Numbered from the stretch's first letter, positions 43,039 to 52,915 are shown. The stretch is DNA of 64,000 nt from Prolixibacteraceae bacterium (GCA_019163175.1 JAFLKN010000020.1:1-64000); one strand, 5' to 3'. The notes: generated from the letters alone by a model not told the origin. A program made the numbers and translations.

Positions 43039-46000
43039 ATGAAAAAATCACGATTAGAAGTTCCTTCGCAATGGAAGGAAAGGAAAATAATCCTCAGAAA
43101 ACTAGGTATTGCATTCGCAATATCAGGTTTAATTTCGATCAATGCCTTGGCGGGCATTAATACGTCATCATCTGAAAGTAATGTTATATCTGAACAACAG
43201 CAGAAGCAAATTTCAGGTAAAGTTGTTGACAACACGAACCAACCCATACCAGGCGCCAGCATTCTTGTAAAGGGAACTACAATTGGATGTGTAACCGATG
43301 TCGATGGTAATTTCAAGTTAAATTTGCCGGATAATGCTGAAACATTGCAGTTCTCGTTTGTTGGTATGAAGTCGCAAGAAGTTGCTGTTTCAGGAAAAAC
43401 AACGGTTAATATTGTGATGGAAGTTGACGCAATCGGACTTGAAGAAGTTGTTGCAGTAGGCTACGGAAACCAGCAAAAGAAGGACATTACCGGAGCCGTA
43501 TCATCGGTTAAAAGTGAAGATTTTAACAAAGGTGTGATTAGTTCTCCGGAACAACTCCTTCAAGGTAAAATATCGGGGGTAAACATTACTTCGTCAAGCG
43601 GTGCACCTGGTGCCGGACAACGCATCATCATCCGTGGACAGGGAAGTCTCAGACAGGGAACAGGTCCACTTTTTGTTATTGACGGTTTCCTGGTAGGTTT
43701 AGCCGGAACAGGTTCTGAATCAAGCCCATTGAACTTCATTAACCCCGAAGATATTGAGTCGATGGACGTTTTGAAAGATGCATCGGCAACAGCTATTTAT
43801 GGAGCAAGAGGTGCAAATGGTGTAATTCTGATTACCACCAAGCGTGGAACTACCGGTATTTCTAAAGTAACCGTGTCGTCAAGTGTTGGCGTTTCGCAAA
43901 TGGCCCGGAAACTACCGGTGTTTAGTGCCGATGAATTCCGTAAAAAAGTAGTTGAAGTTGGAGGAAGACTTGAAGACAAGGGTGGTAATACCGACTGGCA
44001 AGACGTATTGACCCGAACCGCTATCACCAACGACCATAACCTGGTATTAAAGGGTGGCAGTCAAAAGACAAACTATTATGCATCATTGGGCTTTCTCGAT
44101 CAACAAGGTATTATTATTGAAACAGGGCTAAAACGTTATAGCGGCAGGGTAAACATTACCCAGAAATTGTTAGACGACCGTCTGAAAATTGATTTCAACC
44201 TGAATACAACAGTTGAATCGGGCGAAAACTGTAACGCTTCAACGATGGTATCGCAAATGATCGGACTTAACCCTACCTATCCGGCATACGATGCTAAAGG
44301 TGAACCTACTGTTTTTAACGATATCCTGAATCCTTTGATTGATGCTAAATTATACCGCAGTTTCAGTGAAAACCGTAGGTTGATTGCCAATATCTCTCCA
44401 TCATTCGAAATTGTAAAAGGTTTAATTTACAAACTTAACTTTGGTTATCAGAACACATCTGGCGATTACGATTACCAGGCGATGCCAAGCACTATTCCTT
44501 TCGAACGCGGTCGTTTGGAACAAAGTTTCTCTAATGGTAGAAATACAATGATTGAAAACTATTTGACTTACACCCGTGACTTTGGAGATCATAATTTCTC
44601 TGTATTGGCCGGACATTCCTATCAGGAGACCTTTGGTCGTTGGAGAGGCTGGAGTATCGATTTGTTCTCACCAACCGGAGTTGAACCGCATTATAATCCA
44701 GGTCTGGGAAGTGAACTCGACCTTGTTGACAATAAGCCGGGCGGATGGGCTTCAATCAATGAATTGCAGTCATTCTTTGGAAGGGCAAACTACAGCTTTA
44801 AAGGTAAAATCCTGTTAACAGCAACCGTTCGCGCTGATGGTTCTTCAAAGTTTGGAGACAATAAAAAATATGGTGTATTCCCCTCGTTTGCTGCAGGTTG
44901 GAGAATTTCCGACGAACCATTTATGAAATCAAGTCCATTTACCAACTTAAAGCTTCGCGCAGGATGGGGTCAAACTGGTAATCAGGAAATCCCGAATAAA
45001 ATTACGCAAGCTTTATTCACTACCAGCGTAGGCTCATCATCCAGCTATCCATTGGCTCCAACCGGAAGTTATCCGGCAGGTACCACATACGTTCGTTTGG
45101 CCAATCCCGATATTCAGTGGGAAGTTTCGACACAATCGAATGTGGGTCTTGATTTCGCCCTGCTAAAAGGCAAATTTTCAGGTACCATCGATTACTTTCA
45201 TAAAGTATCCAACAATATCCTGCTTGAAGTAGTTCCTGCCGACCCGATCCAACCAGCTACAACTTATTGGACCAATGTTAAAGATATGACTATCACCAAT
45301 AATGGTGTTGAATTGGCGCTTGATTATCAGCACAAAAATAAAGGCGGATTTTCTTACGGTTTCGGTGCTAACATTACATTCATCGACAATGTGGTTGAAA
45401 AATCACCATTCACGATTCTAACTACCGGGGGCGCTTCAGGTGCAGGGCTTAGCTCTGCCACTGTTAACGGCTATGTAAATGGGTATCCGATTGGAGCCTT
45501 CTACATGAAGGAATTTGACGGAATTGGCTCAAATGGCCAAACCAAATTTGTAGACTGGAATAACGATACCAAAGATTCGGATGCTGACCGGCACGTGGTT
45601 GGTAGCGCATTGCCCGACAAAATGTTCAACTTCAATGCAAATATGAGTTATAAACGTTTCGATTTGGTAATGAATTTTAATGGAGTTTCCGGAAACAAAA
45701 TTTATGACAATACGGCTACTGCAAACTTCTACAAGGCCCGCCTTGCAAAATCTTTGAATACAACAGCGGCTGCTGTTGAATATCCCGAAGAAAGCAGCAT
45801 TAACCCAGCTTCCGTATCGACCCGTTACCTGAAAGATGGTGCATTCTTCAGACTAAATAACGCTACTTTGGCTTATAACTTAAATACCAAAAACATTGGT
45901 ATCGCCAAATGGATCGAAGAGTTACGCCTTTCAGTAACCGGACAAAATTTGTTTATCATCACCAAATACGACGGATTTGATCCGGAAGTAAATCAGGATA

Positions 46001-46092
46001 GCTCTCAAGGTGGTATCCAATCGTTTGGTATCGATAAGAACAGTTATCCGAAAGCCCGTTCATTCGTATTTGGGTTAAACGTAACATTTTAA
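43039..46092 (+). CDS. SusC/RagA TonB-linked outer-membrane transporter without STN domain
   Basis: This 1017-residue transporter has a signal region (LGIAFAISGLISINALAG), a CarboxypepD_reg-like domain (ISGKVVDNTNQPIPGASILV), a plug (EEVVAVGYGNQQKKDITGAV, ATAIYGARGANGVILITTKR) and a beta-barrel ending ARSFVFGLNVTF. It lacks the STN signalling domain found in the SusC at 29 kb, and no sigma/FecR pair is adjacent, so it is controlled in another way. SusD follows 21 bases later. Confidence 0.95.
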   Translation: MKKSRLEVPSQWKERKIILRKLGIAFAISGLISINALAGINTSSSESNVISEQQQKQISGKVVDNTNQPIPGASILVKGTTIGCVTDVDGNFKLNLPDNAETLQFSFVGMKSQEVAVSGKTTVNIVMEVDAIGLEEVVAVGYGNQQKKDITGAVSSVKSEDFNKGVISSPEQLLQGKISGVNITSSSGAPGAGQRIIIRGQGSLRQGTGPLFVIDGFLVGLAGTGSESSPLNFINPEDIESMDVLKDASATAIYGARGANGVILITTKRGTTGISKVTVSSSVGVSQMARKLPVFSADEFRKKVVEVGGRLEDKGGNTDWQDVLTRTAITNDHNLVLKGGSQKTNYYASLGFLDQQGIIIETGLKRYSGRVNITQKLLDDRLKIDFNLNTTVESGENCNASTMVSQMIGLNPTYPAYDAKGEPTVFNDILNPLIDAKLYRSFSENRRLIANISPSFEIVKGLIYKLNFGYQNTSGDYDYQAMPSTIPFERGRLEQSFSNGRNTMIENYLTYTRDFGDHNFSVLAGHSYQETFGRWRGWSIDLFSPTGVEPHYNPGLGSELDLVDNKPGGWASINELQSFFGRANYSFKGKILLTATVRADGSSKFGDNKKYGVFPSFAAGWRISDEPFMKSSPFTNLKLRAGWGQTGNQEIPNKITQALFTTSVGSSSSYPLAPTGSYPAGTTYVRLANPDIQWEVSTQSNVGLDFALLKGKFSGTIDYFHKVSNNILLEVVPADPIQPATTYWTNVKDMTITNNGVELALDYQHKNKGGFSYGFGANITFIDNVVEKSPFTILTTGGASGAGLSSATVNGYVNGYPIGAFYMKEFDGIGSNGQTKFVDWNNDTKDSDADRHVVGSALPDKMFNFNANMSYKRFDLVMNFNGVSGNKIYDNTATANFYKARLAKSLNTTAAAVEYPEESSINPASVSTRYLKDGAFFRLNNATLAYNLNTKNIGIAKWIEELRLSVTGQNLFIITKYDGFDPEVNQDSSQGGIQSFGIDKNSYPKARSFVFGLNVTF

Positions 46093-46113
46093 TTAATTTA
46101 AAAGATTAGGAAT

Positions 46114-47805
46114 ATGAAAAACAAGATAAAGATAGCCGTGCTGGCCACCATTATGGGACTTGGACTCAGTTGTTCAGACCTTAAAGAACAAATTTTGGAT
46201 GAGTCATTATCAGGGGGTAAATTACAAAGCGACATCATAAAGGGAAGTGTGGCACCAGCTTATGCTCTGCTGCCCGATTTCTTCTTGCATACCAGATATT
46301 TTGCGCTTCAGGAAATTTCAACTGACGAAGCAATTCTTCCATATCGGGGTGGTACCGACTGGGGCGACAATGGAATCTATATTGATTTGCATCGTCACCT
46401 CTATACACCTTCACATGTACGTATTAATGATGCATGGAATAACCTTGTTACATTAATTTCCCGAACTGTTACCGCGATAAATGTACTTACACCATTGGCG
46501 AAAACTGATGCCGATGCTAAAGTATTTTTGGCTGAAATGAAAGCACTAAGGGCCTATTACAACATGATATTGCTCGATATGTATGGACTTTCGTTTATAA
46601 AGGAAGACCCCAACGAAGTATCAAAAATCATTCGTGGTAACGAGGCTGTTGAATACATCAGAACCGAATTGGAATCGGCTCAGAATGATGTAAGTACCAC
46701 GACCGGACCTGGCCGGATTACTCAAGGTGCTGTGTGGGGTTTGCTTTCACGGTTACACCTGAATGCTGCCGTTTGGAGAGATCCTTATGCTGCCAGCTTT
46801 AACTTTAAGTCGGAAGACATGGATAAGGTTATTCAGTATACTGATAAAGTTATTAGTTCAGGTTTGTATCAGTTGTCGCCCGAATTTTTCGAAATTTTTG
46901 ATGACGAGAATCACACAAACAAAGAACTTATTTTCGCCGTCGATCAACGACCTGACTTGAGTGGACATAACCGTATGGCTTATTTCTCTTTATCGGGAGA
47001 TATGTTCCCTTTGCCAAATTTCCCAAATGCAAACGGAACAGATGGCCCTGGAATTACATCTGATTTTTATCGCTCATGGGTACAAGCTTACGGAACAACT
47101 GATCCGGCAAGAGATGCTCGATTCTTTAAAGAGAATCTGGTAATTCCGGTCGATTCATTTATTGCTGGTGATAAGTTTGAAATAAATCGTGGTATTTTGA
47201 GAGGACAGCAATACGGATTAATCACTTCAAGATATGGTCAACCTTTTGAACGGGGACCTAATGGAACCTATAAAATTGGTAAGCTGCGCAATATCACCCG
47301 CGCTGATAAAAACAAATTGGTTATTCACACTGAGATGATCGATTTCACTACTGCCGGAAGTGGTTACAGTACGGGATATCGCGTCGAAAAATATGAATTC
47401 AGTAAACTGTCAGACAGCGGCCGTAATAAAGGACAGGCCGATATTATCATCCTGCGTTATGCCGATATTTACATGATGCGTGCTGAAGCAAAACTTCGTA
47501 AAGGTGATGCGACTGGTGCTTTGGCTGATGTAAATTTAGTAAGAGCATCGCGAACTGCGAGGGCTAGTCAAACTCCTCCAGCACTTGCACAAATGACTCT
47601 TGATATTTTATTCCGCGAACGTGGATTTGAATTTTACTGGGAACATCAACGTCGTACTGACATGATTCGCTTCGGAAAATACGAAGGTACATGGACCGAA
47701 AAAACTGATAATGATGTCAAAAAACGACTTTTCCCCATTCCTCAATCTGCGATTGACGGCGCATCGGCAAATAAAGGATATTTAGTTCAGAACGCCGGAT
47801 ATTAA
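46114..47805 (+). CDS. SusD/RagB family glycan-binding lipoprotein
   Basis: This 563-residue partner of the SusC just upstream has a lipoprotein signal (MGLGLSCSDLK), helical repeats (LAEMKALRAYYNMILLDMYG, GAVWGLLSRLHLNAAVW), the conserved ILRYADIYMMRAEAKLRKGD, and the C-terminal FRERGFEFYWEHQRRTDMIR. No glycosidase, esterase or sulfatase gene is adjacent, so the substrate is open. A terminator follows. Confidence 0.94.
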   Translation: MKNKIKIAVLATIMGLGLSCSDLKEQILDESLSGGKLQSDIIKGSVAPAYALLPDFFLHTRYFALQEISTDEAILPYRGGTDWGDNGIYIDLHRHLYTPSHVRINDAWNNLVTLISRTVTAINVLTPLAKTDADAKVFLAEMKALRAYYNMILLDMYGLSFIKEDPNEVSKIIRGNEAVEYIRTELESAQNDVSTTTGPGRITQGAVWGLLSRLHLNAAVWRDPYAASFNFKSEDMDKVIQYTDKVISSGLYQLSPEFFEIFDDENHTNKELIFAVDQRPDLSGHNRMAYFSLSGDMFPLPNFPNANGTDGPGITSDFYRSWVQAYGTTDPARDARFFKENLVIPVDSFIAGDKFEINRGILRGQQYGLITSRYGQPFERGPNGTYKIGKLRNITRADKNKLVIHTEMIDFTTAGSGYSTGYRVEKYEFSKLSDSGRNKGQADIIILRYADIYMMRAEAKLRKGDATGALADVNLVRASRTARASQTPPALAQMTLDILFRERGFEFYWEHQRRTDMIRFGKYEGTWTEKTDNDVKKRLFPIPQSAIDGASANKGYLVQNAGY

Positions 47806-47861
47806 AATAGATTAGCCAACATTAATTTTGGACTGATTTATTACTTTTAGAATATTGTTTT

Positions 47862-47901
47862 AGCGCTCTTCCTGATTTATTAAACAGGAGGAGCGCTTTT
47901 C
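47862..47901 (+). terminator. Rho-independent terminator after susD
   Basis: A 13-pair stem (AGCGCTCTTCCTG with CAGGAGGAGCGCT, one T-G pair) and a 10-base loop is followed by TTTCTTT. It lies 57 bases after the susD stop codon. Confidence 0.8.
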
Positions 47902-48043
47902 TTTATGTGCAGCTCAGGAATATCATGTTTGAACAGTTCCTAATATTTATGCTTCGTACCAATCAGATTGTAAAAAGAGGTAAACTTTCATTCGTTAATA
48001 GTGTGGGGGAATTTAAAAGTGGATTCATTGTATGCTTTAAGAA

Positions 48044-48691
48044 TCACTGCGAAATAAAAGATTCATCCAGCAGGGAATGCGCTGATGGACCTTCGTTAAA
48101 CAACAAATCCAAAATACTCAAATCGGGAATGAATCCAAACTTTTCAGTAAAAACCTGCGTGTATGGCTGTGCGACAAATTGTGGATCGGCATCAATTAAA
48201 TGAGTTTTTGGGCTAATCTGCTCTCTGAAATTCAGGCAGGTTTCAGGGATTTGTTCAAAGTCATTGGTAAGTTTCAGCTCGGTTTCAATTTCCAGAAGTT
48301 CAATCAACGTTTCCGTAATTTGCTGGTTGAAGTCAAATAGAAATTCATACTTCTTCCGGAAGAAAGGTTCAATATCATCGGCATAATATTCGAAGAAAGG
48401 GGAGGAATTGTAGGCCGAAAATATCGTACGCCAGTGGTTTCGTTGCCATTCTTCGTCGTAGGCAATGCGTAAATCTTTGATGCAGATTTTCTTGCCACGG
48501 CCTTTTTCAACTGGAACAATGAGCGGAATTTGTCCATTAGCGCCCAAAATAACAGTTCGGTTGCGGAAGGTTTGTTTGATGAAATTTTCGTATTGCTCGA
48601 TATAAATTTCAGGATAGGCAGCCAGTTTTGAAAAATATCGGATAGGGGCAAAGTAGGCTGTACTCAGCAAAATGCCGGAATGTTGTGTCAT
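48044..48691 (-). CDS. WbqC family protein
   Basis: This 215-residue soluble protein belongs to the WbqC-like family: LLSTAYFAPIRYFSKLA at the start, FIKQTFRNRTVILGANGQIP, then NHWRTIFSAYNSSPFFEYY. Members are found in polysaccharide and antigen gene clusters and in conserved Bacteroidota loci near lepB; no reaction is established. Its start overlaps the end of the LapA-domain gene by 4 bases, so the two are coupled. Confidence 0.88.
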   Translation of the reverse strand: MTQHSGILLSTAYFAPIRYFSKLAAYPEIYIEQYENFIKQTFRNRTVILGANGQIPLIVPVEKGRGKKICIKDLRIAYDEEWQRNHWRTIFSAYNSSPFFEYYADDIEPFFRKKYEFLFDFNQQITETLIELLEIETELKLTNDFEQIPETCLNFREQISPKTHLIDADPQFVAQPYTQVFTEKFGFIPDLSILDLLFNEGPSAHSLLDESFISQ

Positions 48692-49023
48692 GACTCTTCG
48701 TTAAAAAATCCTCCTTTGTAATCGCCTCCCATGCTTACCCCTTCCGAGCCAACTTCTTCATCTTTCACCGGATCAATTTTTTCGGAGTTTTCGAGCTCGT
48801 GAAGCACTCTCCGTAATTCTTTCCGCATTCTTAAAATGGTAGGAATTTGCATCATCAGAGAAAGTAAAAAACCAAAAATTAATCCAAAAAGCAGTACATA
48901 AATAACCGGTACTTCTTTTAATTCCCAATGAAAAAACTTGATATCAAGTAGGATAGGGTTCTGAAAGGTAAAGATAACCAGCAGAACCGTTAGGATAAAA
49001 AATATGATGACTTTCCAGGACAT
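48688..49023 (-). CDS. LapA-domain membrane protein
   Basis: This 111-residue protein has two membrane helices (VIIFFILTVLLVIFTFQNP and VIYVLLFGLIFGFLLSLM) flanking ILLDIKFFHWELKEVPV, the pattern of the LapA/DUF1049 family. A charged cytoplasmic helix follows. The E. coli relative LapA works in lipopolysaccharide assembly control. It is transcribed with the WbqC gene from the promoter at 49045-49076. Confidence 0.82.
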   Translation of the reverse strand: MSWKVIIFFILTVLLVIFTFQNPILLDIKFFHWELKEVPVIYVLLFGLIFGFLLSLMMQIPTILRMRKELRRVLHELENSEKIDPVKDEEVGSEGVSMGGDYKGGFFNEES

Positions 49024-49044
49024 AGTTTTTGTATTTTTCTACGA

Positions 49045-49076
49045 CAAAAATAGCTAAAAGCCGGAACGCGGACAAA
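49045..49076 (-). promoter_or_regulatory. Bacteroidota-type promoter of the lapA-wbqC pair
   Basis: The minus strand has TTTG (49076-49073), a 20-base spacer and TATTTTTG (49052-49045), a full match to TTTG-N19-21-TAnnTTTG. Transcription would start about 15 bases before the ATG at 49023. Confidence 0.7.
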
Positions 49077-49279
49077 TGGAGAATGTTGTGATTCAACGAT
49101 TGGTAGTTTTACGCTTGTTTGATTGTATTTTCACTGAAGCTTTTGTAAAGTTTTAATTGAGGTTGTGAAAATTTCCTTTCGAATTCGCGCAACCAAAAAC
49201 TATCTGGTATCATCTTTCATAAAATTAATCTACCTTTATTTTGAAAAGGAAATTCCGCCAGAAAACCTAAAATGAAAAT

Positions 49280-49711
49280 ATGAAAAATGTAACGTATGCA
49301 ATACGGATGGTTTTAATTGCGCTACTTATTTTTATAAACATGTCATGCGACAAAGAGATTGCGAACCCTTTTCCTGAAACTTATTGGGTTAGCCAATATG
49401 ACTGGACCCAACTAGGGGTAACTTATATTGGTTATAATACTCTTTGGTTTGAGGATGAAACCAATTTTATGTTGTTTACGGGAAACAACCCTACTTTAGC
49501 TTCTCATCCAGTACTTTCCGGTACATATCAGATTAATGAAAATACACTGGTTTTAACTCCTGGCTCTCTTTATAGCTCTATCGTTCCGGGAGGCTGTACT
49601 TTTACTATTCATTCTGATGTTCTGATCAATCAACCCATGGTTGTTGAAGGAGTAACCAGGTTTGATGGAAAATGGAAGAAAGAAGGAACTTACTCTATAA
49701 AATCAAAGTAA
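49280..49711 (+). CDS. Small lipoprotein of unknown function
   Basis: I do not recognise this 143-residue protein. It begins with a lipoprotein signal (FINMSCDKEI). The rest alternates short beta-strands with aromatic residues (FEDETNFMLFTGN, SGTYQINENTLVLTPG, VTRFDGKWKKEGTYSI), which looks like a small beta-sheet or lipocalin-like domain. It is the only plus-strand gene in this stretch and sits between lepB and the lapA-wbqC pair. A bidirectional terminator follows. Confidence 0.7.
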   Translation: MKNVTYAIRMVLIALLIFINMSCDKEIANPFPETYWVSQYDWTQLGVTYIGYNTLWFEDETNFMLFTGNNPTLASHPVLSGTYQINENTLVLTPGSLYSSIVPGGCTFTIHSDVLINQPMVVEGVTRFDGKWKKEGTYSIKSK

Positions 49712-49740
49712 GCTTACACTGCTGTATTGAGACCAAAGAA

Positions 49741-49778
49741 AAGAGGCTGTCATTGTTCTTAATGACAGCCTCTTTTTT
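49741..49778. terminator. Bidirectional terminator between the lipoprotein gene and lepB
   Basis: A perfect 14-pair stem (AAGAGGCTGTCATT with AATGACAGCCTCTT) and a 6-base loop, with T on the plus side and A before it, so it can stop transcription from either direction. Confidence 0.85.
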
Positions 49779-49790
49779 ATACTGAAAATC

Positions 49791-51131
49791 CTAATGCACA
49801 AACGAAAACAGGCGGCTCCAGCGGATTTTATTGTAGAAGGGCTGGTCTTTGTCGAGCGATAGCCAAATAAAGACTGCTTTACCCACAACATGATCTTCAG
49901 GTACAAAACCCCAGTAACGAGAGTCAGCTGAGTTGTGTCGATTGTCTCCCATCATCCAGTAATAATCCATTTTGAACGTATAACTGTCGGCAGGAGAACC
50001 ATTGATGTAGATGGTGTTGTCTTTGACTTTCAAATCGTTGGCTTCGTAAAGGTCGATAATCCGCTGGTATAATGGCAGATTATCAATTGTAAGTTTTACA
50101 GTTTGACCCTTCTTCGGAATTTCAAGAGGACCAAAATTGTCAACATTCCAGGCATATTTGCTGCTGAACGGGAAAATATTCTGATCCCAGTTTGCTCCCG
50201 GAACAAGTGTCCGTTTGACCGAAGTTACGGTTTTCATTGATTTCAGCTTCTGCTCATTTTCCAGAGTTAGAGGAAACAAATACTGAGTATTCGAATACAC
50301 ATGACGGTCGTCTTCAGCAATCTTCATCTGCTCAAGTGTTCGTTTGTTAAGACCAGTTCCATCAGTAGTTACAATGTTATCGTATTGCATTCCAGGGAAA
50401 TGTTTTTGCTCCTTTCCGTTTACAAAAAGCTGTCCGTCTTTCAGTTCAATTACATCGCCGGCAATACCTACGCAGCGTTTAATGTAGTTTTCGCGTTTAT
50501 CAACCGGACGTGCAATAATATCTCCGAAAGTTTCCTTTTCCTGCCAAACACGGGCACGGCCATAACTGCGTACCAATTGGTAGTAACTTTGATTCTGAAC
50601 ATTTAACGCAACGGTATCGCCTTCAGGAAAATTGAAAACCACGACATCGTTGTTTTTTACTTTACCAAAACCAGCTATACGTTTGTAGGGGTTTTGAATC
50701 CATTCCACATACGATTTTTTTGTTTTCGACAGTGGCATAGTGTGGTGAACAAACGGAAATGAAAGGGGAGTGTTTGGCAGTTTTGGCCCGTACGAGGTTT
50801 TGCTTACAAACAAATAGTCGCCAATCAGCATCGATTTTTCCATCGAAGAAGTTGGAATTGTGTATGCTTCGATGAAAAACATACGAATAAAAGTAGCTGC
50901 AATTACAGCAAAAATTATTGCATCAACCCATTCAACTACTTTGGTCTGTCTGCCATCAGGAGTATTGCGCTTTTTCCAGAATGCCCAATGTACTTTTTTT
51001 GTGACGTACATGTCGAAAATAACAGCAAGTCCGAGTAACCAAAAATAGTTTTCGAGCCAGATGACCCAAAGCAGGTAGATTAAGCCGGCAACTGCAAACT
51101 TGAACCATTTACTTGATAATATTTCTTTCAT
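49791..51131 (-). CDS. lepB: Signal peptidase I
   Basis: This membrane protease removes signal peptides from exported proteins. It is of the long Bacteroidota form (446 residues). Two membrane helices near the N-terminus (WFKFAVAGLIYLLWVIWLEN; ADAIIFAVIAATF-like segment at 70-90) precede the catalytic Ser region (TIPTSSMEKSML), the Lys region (RENYIKRCVGIAGDVIELKD) and the conserved MMGDNRHNSADSRYWGFV. About 160 residues are inserted between the Lys and GDN boxes relative to E. coli. It starts 13 bases after dapB and is probably co-transcribed. Confidence 0.93.
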   Translation of the reverse strand: MKEILSSKWFKFAVAGLIYLLWVIWLENYFWLLGLAVIFDMYVTKKVHWAFWKKRNTPDGRQTKVVEWVDAIIFAVIAATFIRMFFIEAYTIPTSSMEKSMLIGDYLFVSKTSYGPKLPNTPLSFPFVHHTMPLSKTKKSYVEWIQNPYKRIAGFGKVKNNDVVVFNFPEGDTVALNVQNQSYYQLVRSYGRARVWQEKETFGDIIARPVDKRENYIKRCVGIAGDVIELKDGQLFVNGKEQKHFPGMQYDNIVTTDGTGLNKRTLEQMKIAEDDRHVYSNTQYLFPLTLENEQKLKSMKTVTSVKRTLVPGANWDQNIFPFSSKYAWNVDNFGPLEIPKKGQTVKLTIDNLPLYQRIIDLYEANDLKVKDNTIYINGSPADSYTFKMDYYWMMGDNRHNSADSRYWGFVPEDHVVGKAVFIWLSLDKDQPFYNKIRWSRLFSFVH

Positions 51132-51144
51132 TTTTATGGTGTTT

Positions 51145-51861
51145 TTAAATGTTTAGCAAATCGTTCATTGATAAAATTCCTTTCTTGCCGAAGCTGTATT
51201 CGGCGGCCAAAACTGCTCCAAAGGCTAATCCCTTGCGGTTTTTCGCACAATGGGTAATCTCAATATAATCAACTTCAGAATCGTAGTTAATGATGTGTGT
51301 GCCGGGAACCTGACCTTCGCGCTCCGAAATAATGCCTATTTCATCATTTAATCCGGTGGAACTATTGACCCATGATTTTTTGGCCGGGATGTTTTCGATA
51401 ATTCCTTCGGCCAGGGTAATAGCTGTTCCGCTTGGTGCATCCAGCTTTTGGGTATGGTGGATTTCTTTCATTTCAACTTTGTATTCGCTGTGGTTAGCCA
51501 TCAGTTCAGCCAGTTTTTTATTCAGGGCGAAGAAAATATTCACCCCCAGACTGAAATTTGAGGTATAGAAGAAAGTTCCATTCAGGTTTTTGCAAAGTTC
51601 ATGCACTTCTGCCTGCTTTTCAAGCCATCCTGTGGTTCCGCTAATCACCGGAATCCCGGCCTCGAAACACAACTTGTAATTGGCAGTTGCTGTGTGGGGC
51701 GTGGTAAACTCGATGGCAACATCTGCTTTTTGCAGATTGGCAATCGTAAGATCTTCCGGATTGGTAATGTCAATTTTTAAAACTATTTCGTGTCCGCGGT
51801 CAAGAGCGATTTTTTCGATCTCTTTCCCCATTTTTCCATAACCGATTAATGCAATCTTCAT
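51145..51861 (-). CDS. dapB: 4-hydroxy-tetrahydrodipicolinate reductase
   Basis: This enzyme reduces the cyclic intermediate of the lysine/diaminopimelate pathway with NAD(P)H. It has 238 residues. MKIALIGYGKMGKEIEKIAL is the nucleotide-binding start. Further motifs are VAIEFTTPHTA, ISGTTGW, FSLGVNIFFALNKK, EIHHTQKLDAPSGTAITLAE (substrate and catalytic His-Lys region). The ATG at 51861 is used; a longer frame begins at TTG. A TATCTTTG box lies 28 bases before it. Confidence 0.94.
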   Translation of the reverse strand: MKIALIGYGKMGKEIEKIALDRGHEIVLKIDITNPEDLTIANLQKADVAIEFTTPHTATANYKLCFEAGIPVISGTTGWLEKQAEVHELCKNLNGTFFYTSNFSLGVNIFFALNKKLAELMANHSEYKVEMKEIHHTQKLDAPSGTAITLAEGIIENIPAKKSWVNSSTGLNDEIGIISEREGQVPGTHIINYDSEVDYIEITHCAKNRKGLAFGAVLAAEYSFGKKGILSMNDLLNI

Positions 51862-51888
51862 TCGTAGTTCTTCTAAATTTTGGGTCAA

Positions 51889-51896
51889 CAAAGATA
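51889..51896 (-). promoter_or_regulatory. -7 box (TATCTTTG) of dapB-lepB
   Basis: The minus strand reads TATCTTTG, a match to TAnnTTTG. The predicted start near 51882 lies inside any longer dapB frame, supporting the ATG at 51861. No -33 match is clear. Confidence 0.5.
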
Positions 51897-52081
51897 TAAA
51901 ATCAAGGCTAATATAGTGATGCCGCTGTAAGTTATCTATTTTTTTCGATCAACGTGCCATCTGTCTCGGCAAAACAGGTTAATCGTATCTTAAATGTGTA
52001 TTGAAATCCGCCCTCACAGTGCAACTTTGCTTGGCATTATTGTTTATACTTACATCACTAAAATCGAACCGGACTCAAACT

Positions 52082-52915
52082 ATGGATCTGAAACTTAAAC
52101 TTGTTGCAACCGATTTGGATGGCACTTTTCTGAGGAATGATAAAACAATCCCAGAGAAGAATGTTGAAGCACTTCATCATTTGGGAAGTCAAGGTATTTG
52201 CAGGGTAATTGCCACCGGGCGTAACCTGAAAAAAACAAGAGAAGTTATATCTCCTGAAATTCCGTTCGATTATGTGGTATTTTCTTCGGGTGCTGGCGTT
52301 TATGATCTGAAGCAGGATAAATTGCTTTATCATCAGAATCTGGATAAAACCATTGTTCAGCAAATTGCAGATTTCCTGGTCGAACGCGACTTGAATTTCC
52401 ATTTATTTAAACCAGTGCCTGAGAATTATAAATGTTGGTATCACCGGGGTACAGTTCCTTGTTCGGAATTTGAAATGTATTTTGATTTTCATCAATCAGA
52501 TGCGGAACCACTTGTTCCCGGTCAGAAAATTGATTCAGAAGCCTGTCAGTTTCTGGTCGTTTTTCCGAATCAGATCGAACGGTTTTTAGAACTGAAAGAA
52601 GAGTTGTCAACTCTGTTTCCTACGGTTAAACTGGTGCGCACCAGTTCGCCTTTAGATACCGGCTATATCTGGATGGAAATTTTTCATCAATCGGTTTCGA
52701 AAGGCAATGGAGTTCGATTTGTTTGCGATGCGTTACAGATTGCGCACGAACATACACTGGGTATTGGTAACGATTTTAACGATATGGATTTGCTGGAGTT
52801 TACCAATTTTTCCTACATCGTAGAAAATGGCCCTAAGGAAATGAAAGAAAGGTTTTTACCTGCTAAATCGAACGAAGAAAGTGCTTTTGCCTTTGCTGTC
52901 AGAAAGCACATTTAG
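52082..52915 (+). CDS. Cof-type HAD-IIB hydrolase
   Basis: This 277-residue HAD phosphatase has motif I LVATDLDGTFLRND, motif II VIATGRNLKKTREV, a C2 cap domain, and motifs III/IV in SKGNGVRFVCDAL and LGIGNDFNDMDLLEF. Cof-type enzymes dephosphorylate sugar phosphates or cofactors; the substrate is not known. The ATG at 52082 is preferred over a TTG at 52001. Its stop codon overlaps that of the convergent nucleotidyltransferase gene. Confidence 0.9.
   Translation: MDLKLKLVATDLDGTFLRNDKTIPEKNVEALHHLGSQGICRVIATGRNLKKTREVISPEIPFDYVVFSSGAGVYDLKQDKLLYHQNLDKTIVQQIADFLVERDLNFHLFKPVPENYKCWYHRGTVPCSEFEMYFDFHQSDAEPLVPGQKIDSEACQFLVVFPNQIERFLELKEELSTLFPTVKLVRTSSPLDTGYIWMEIFHQSVSKGNGVRFVCDALQIAHEHTLGIGNDFNDMDLLEFTNFSYIVENGPKEMKERFLPAKSNEESAFAFAVRKHI

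Noticed and set aside
49741-49778. Long perfect inverted repeat considered as an insertion sequence end
   Set aside because: A single copy with a T tract on one side and A on the other between convergent genes is a bidirectional terminator.
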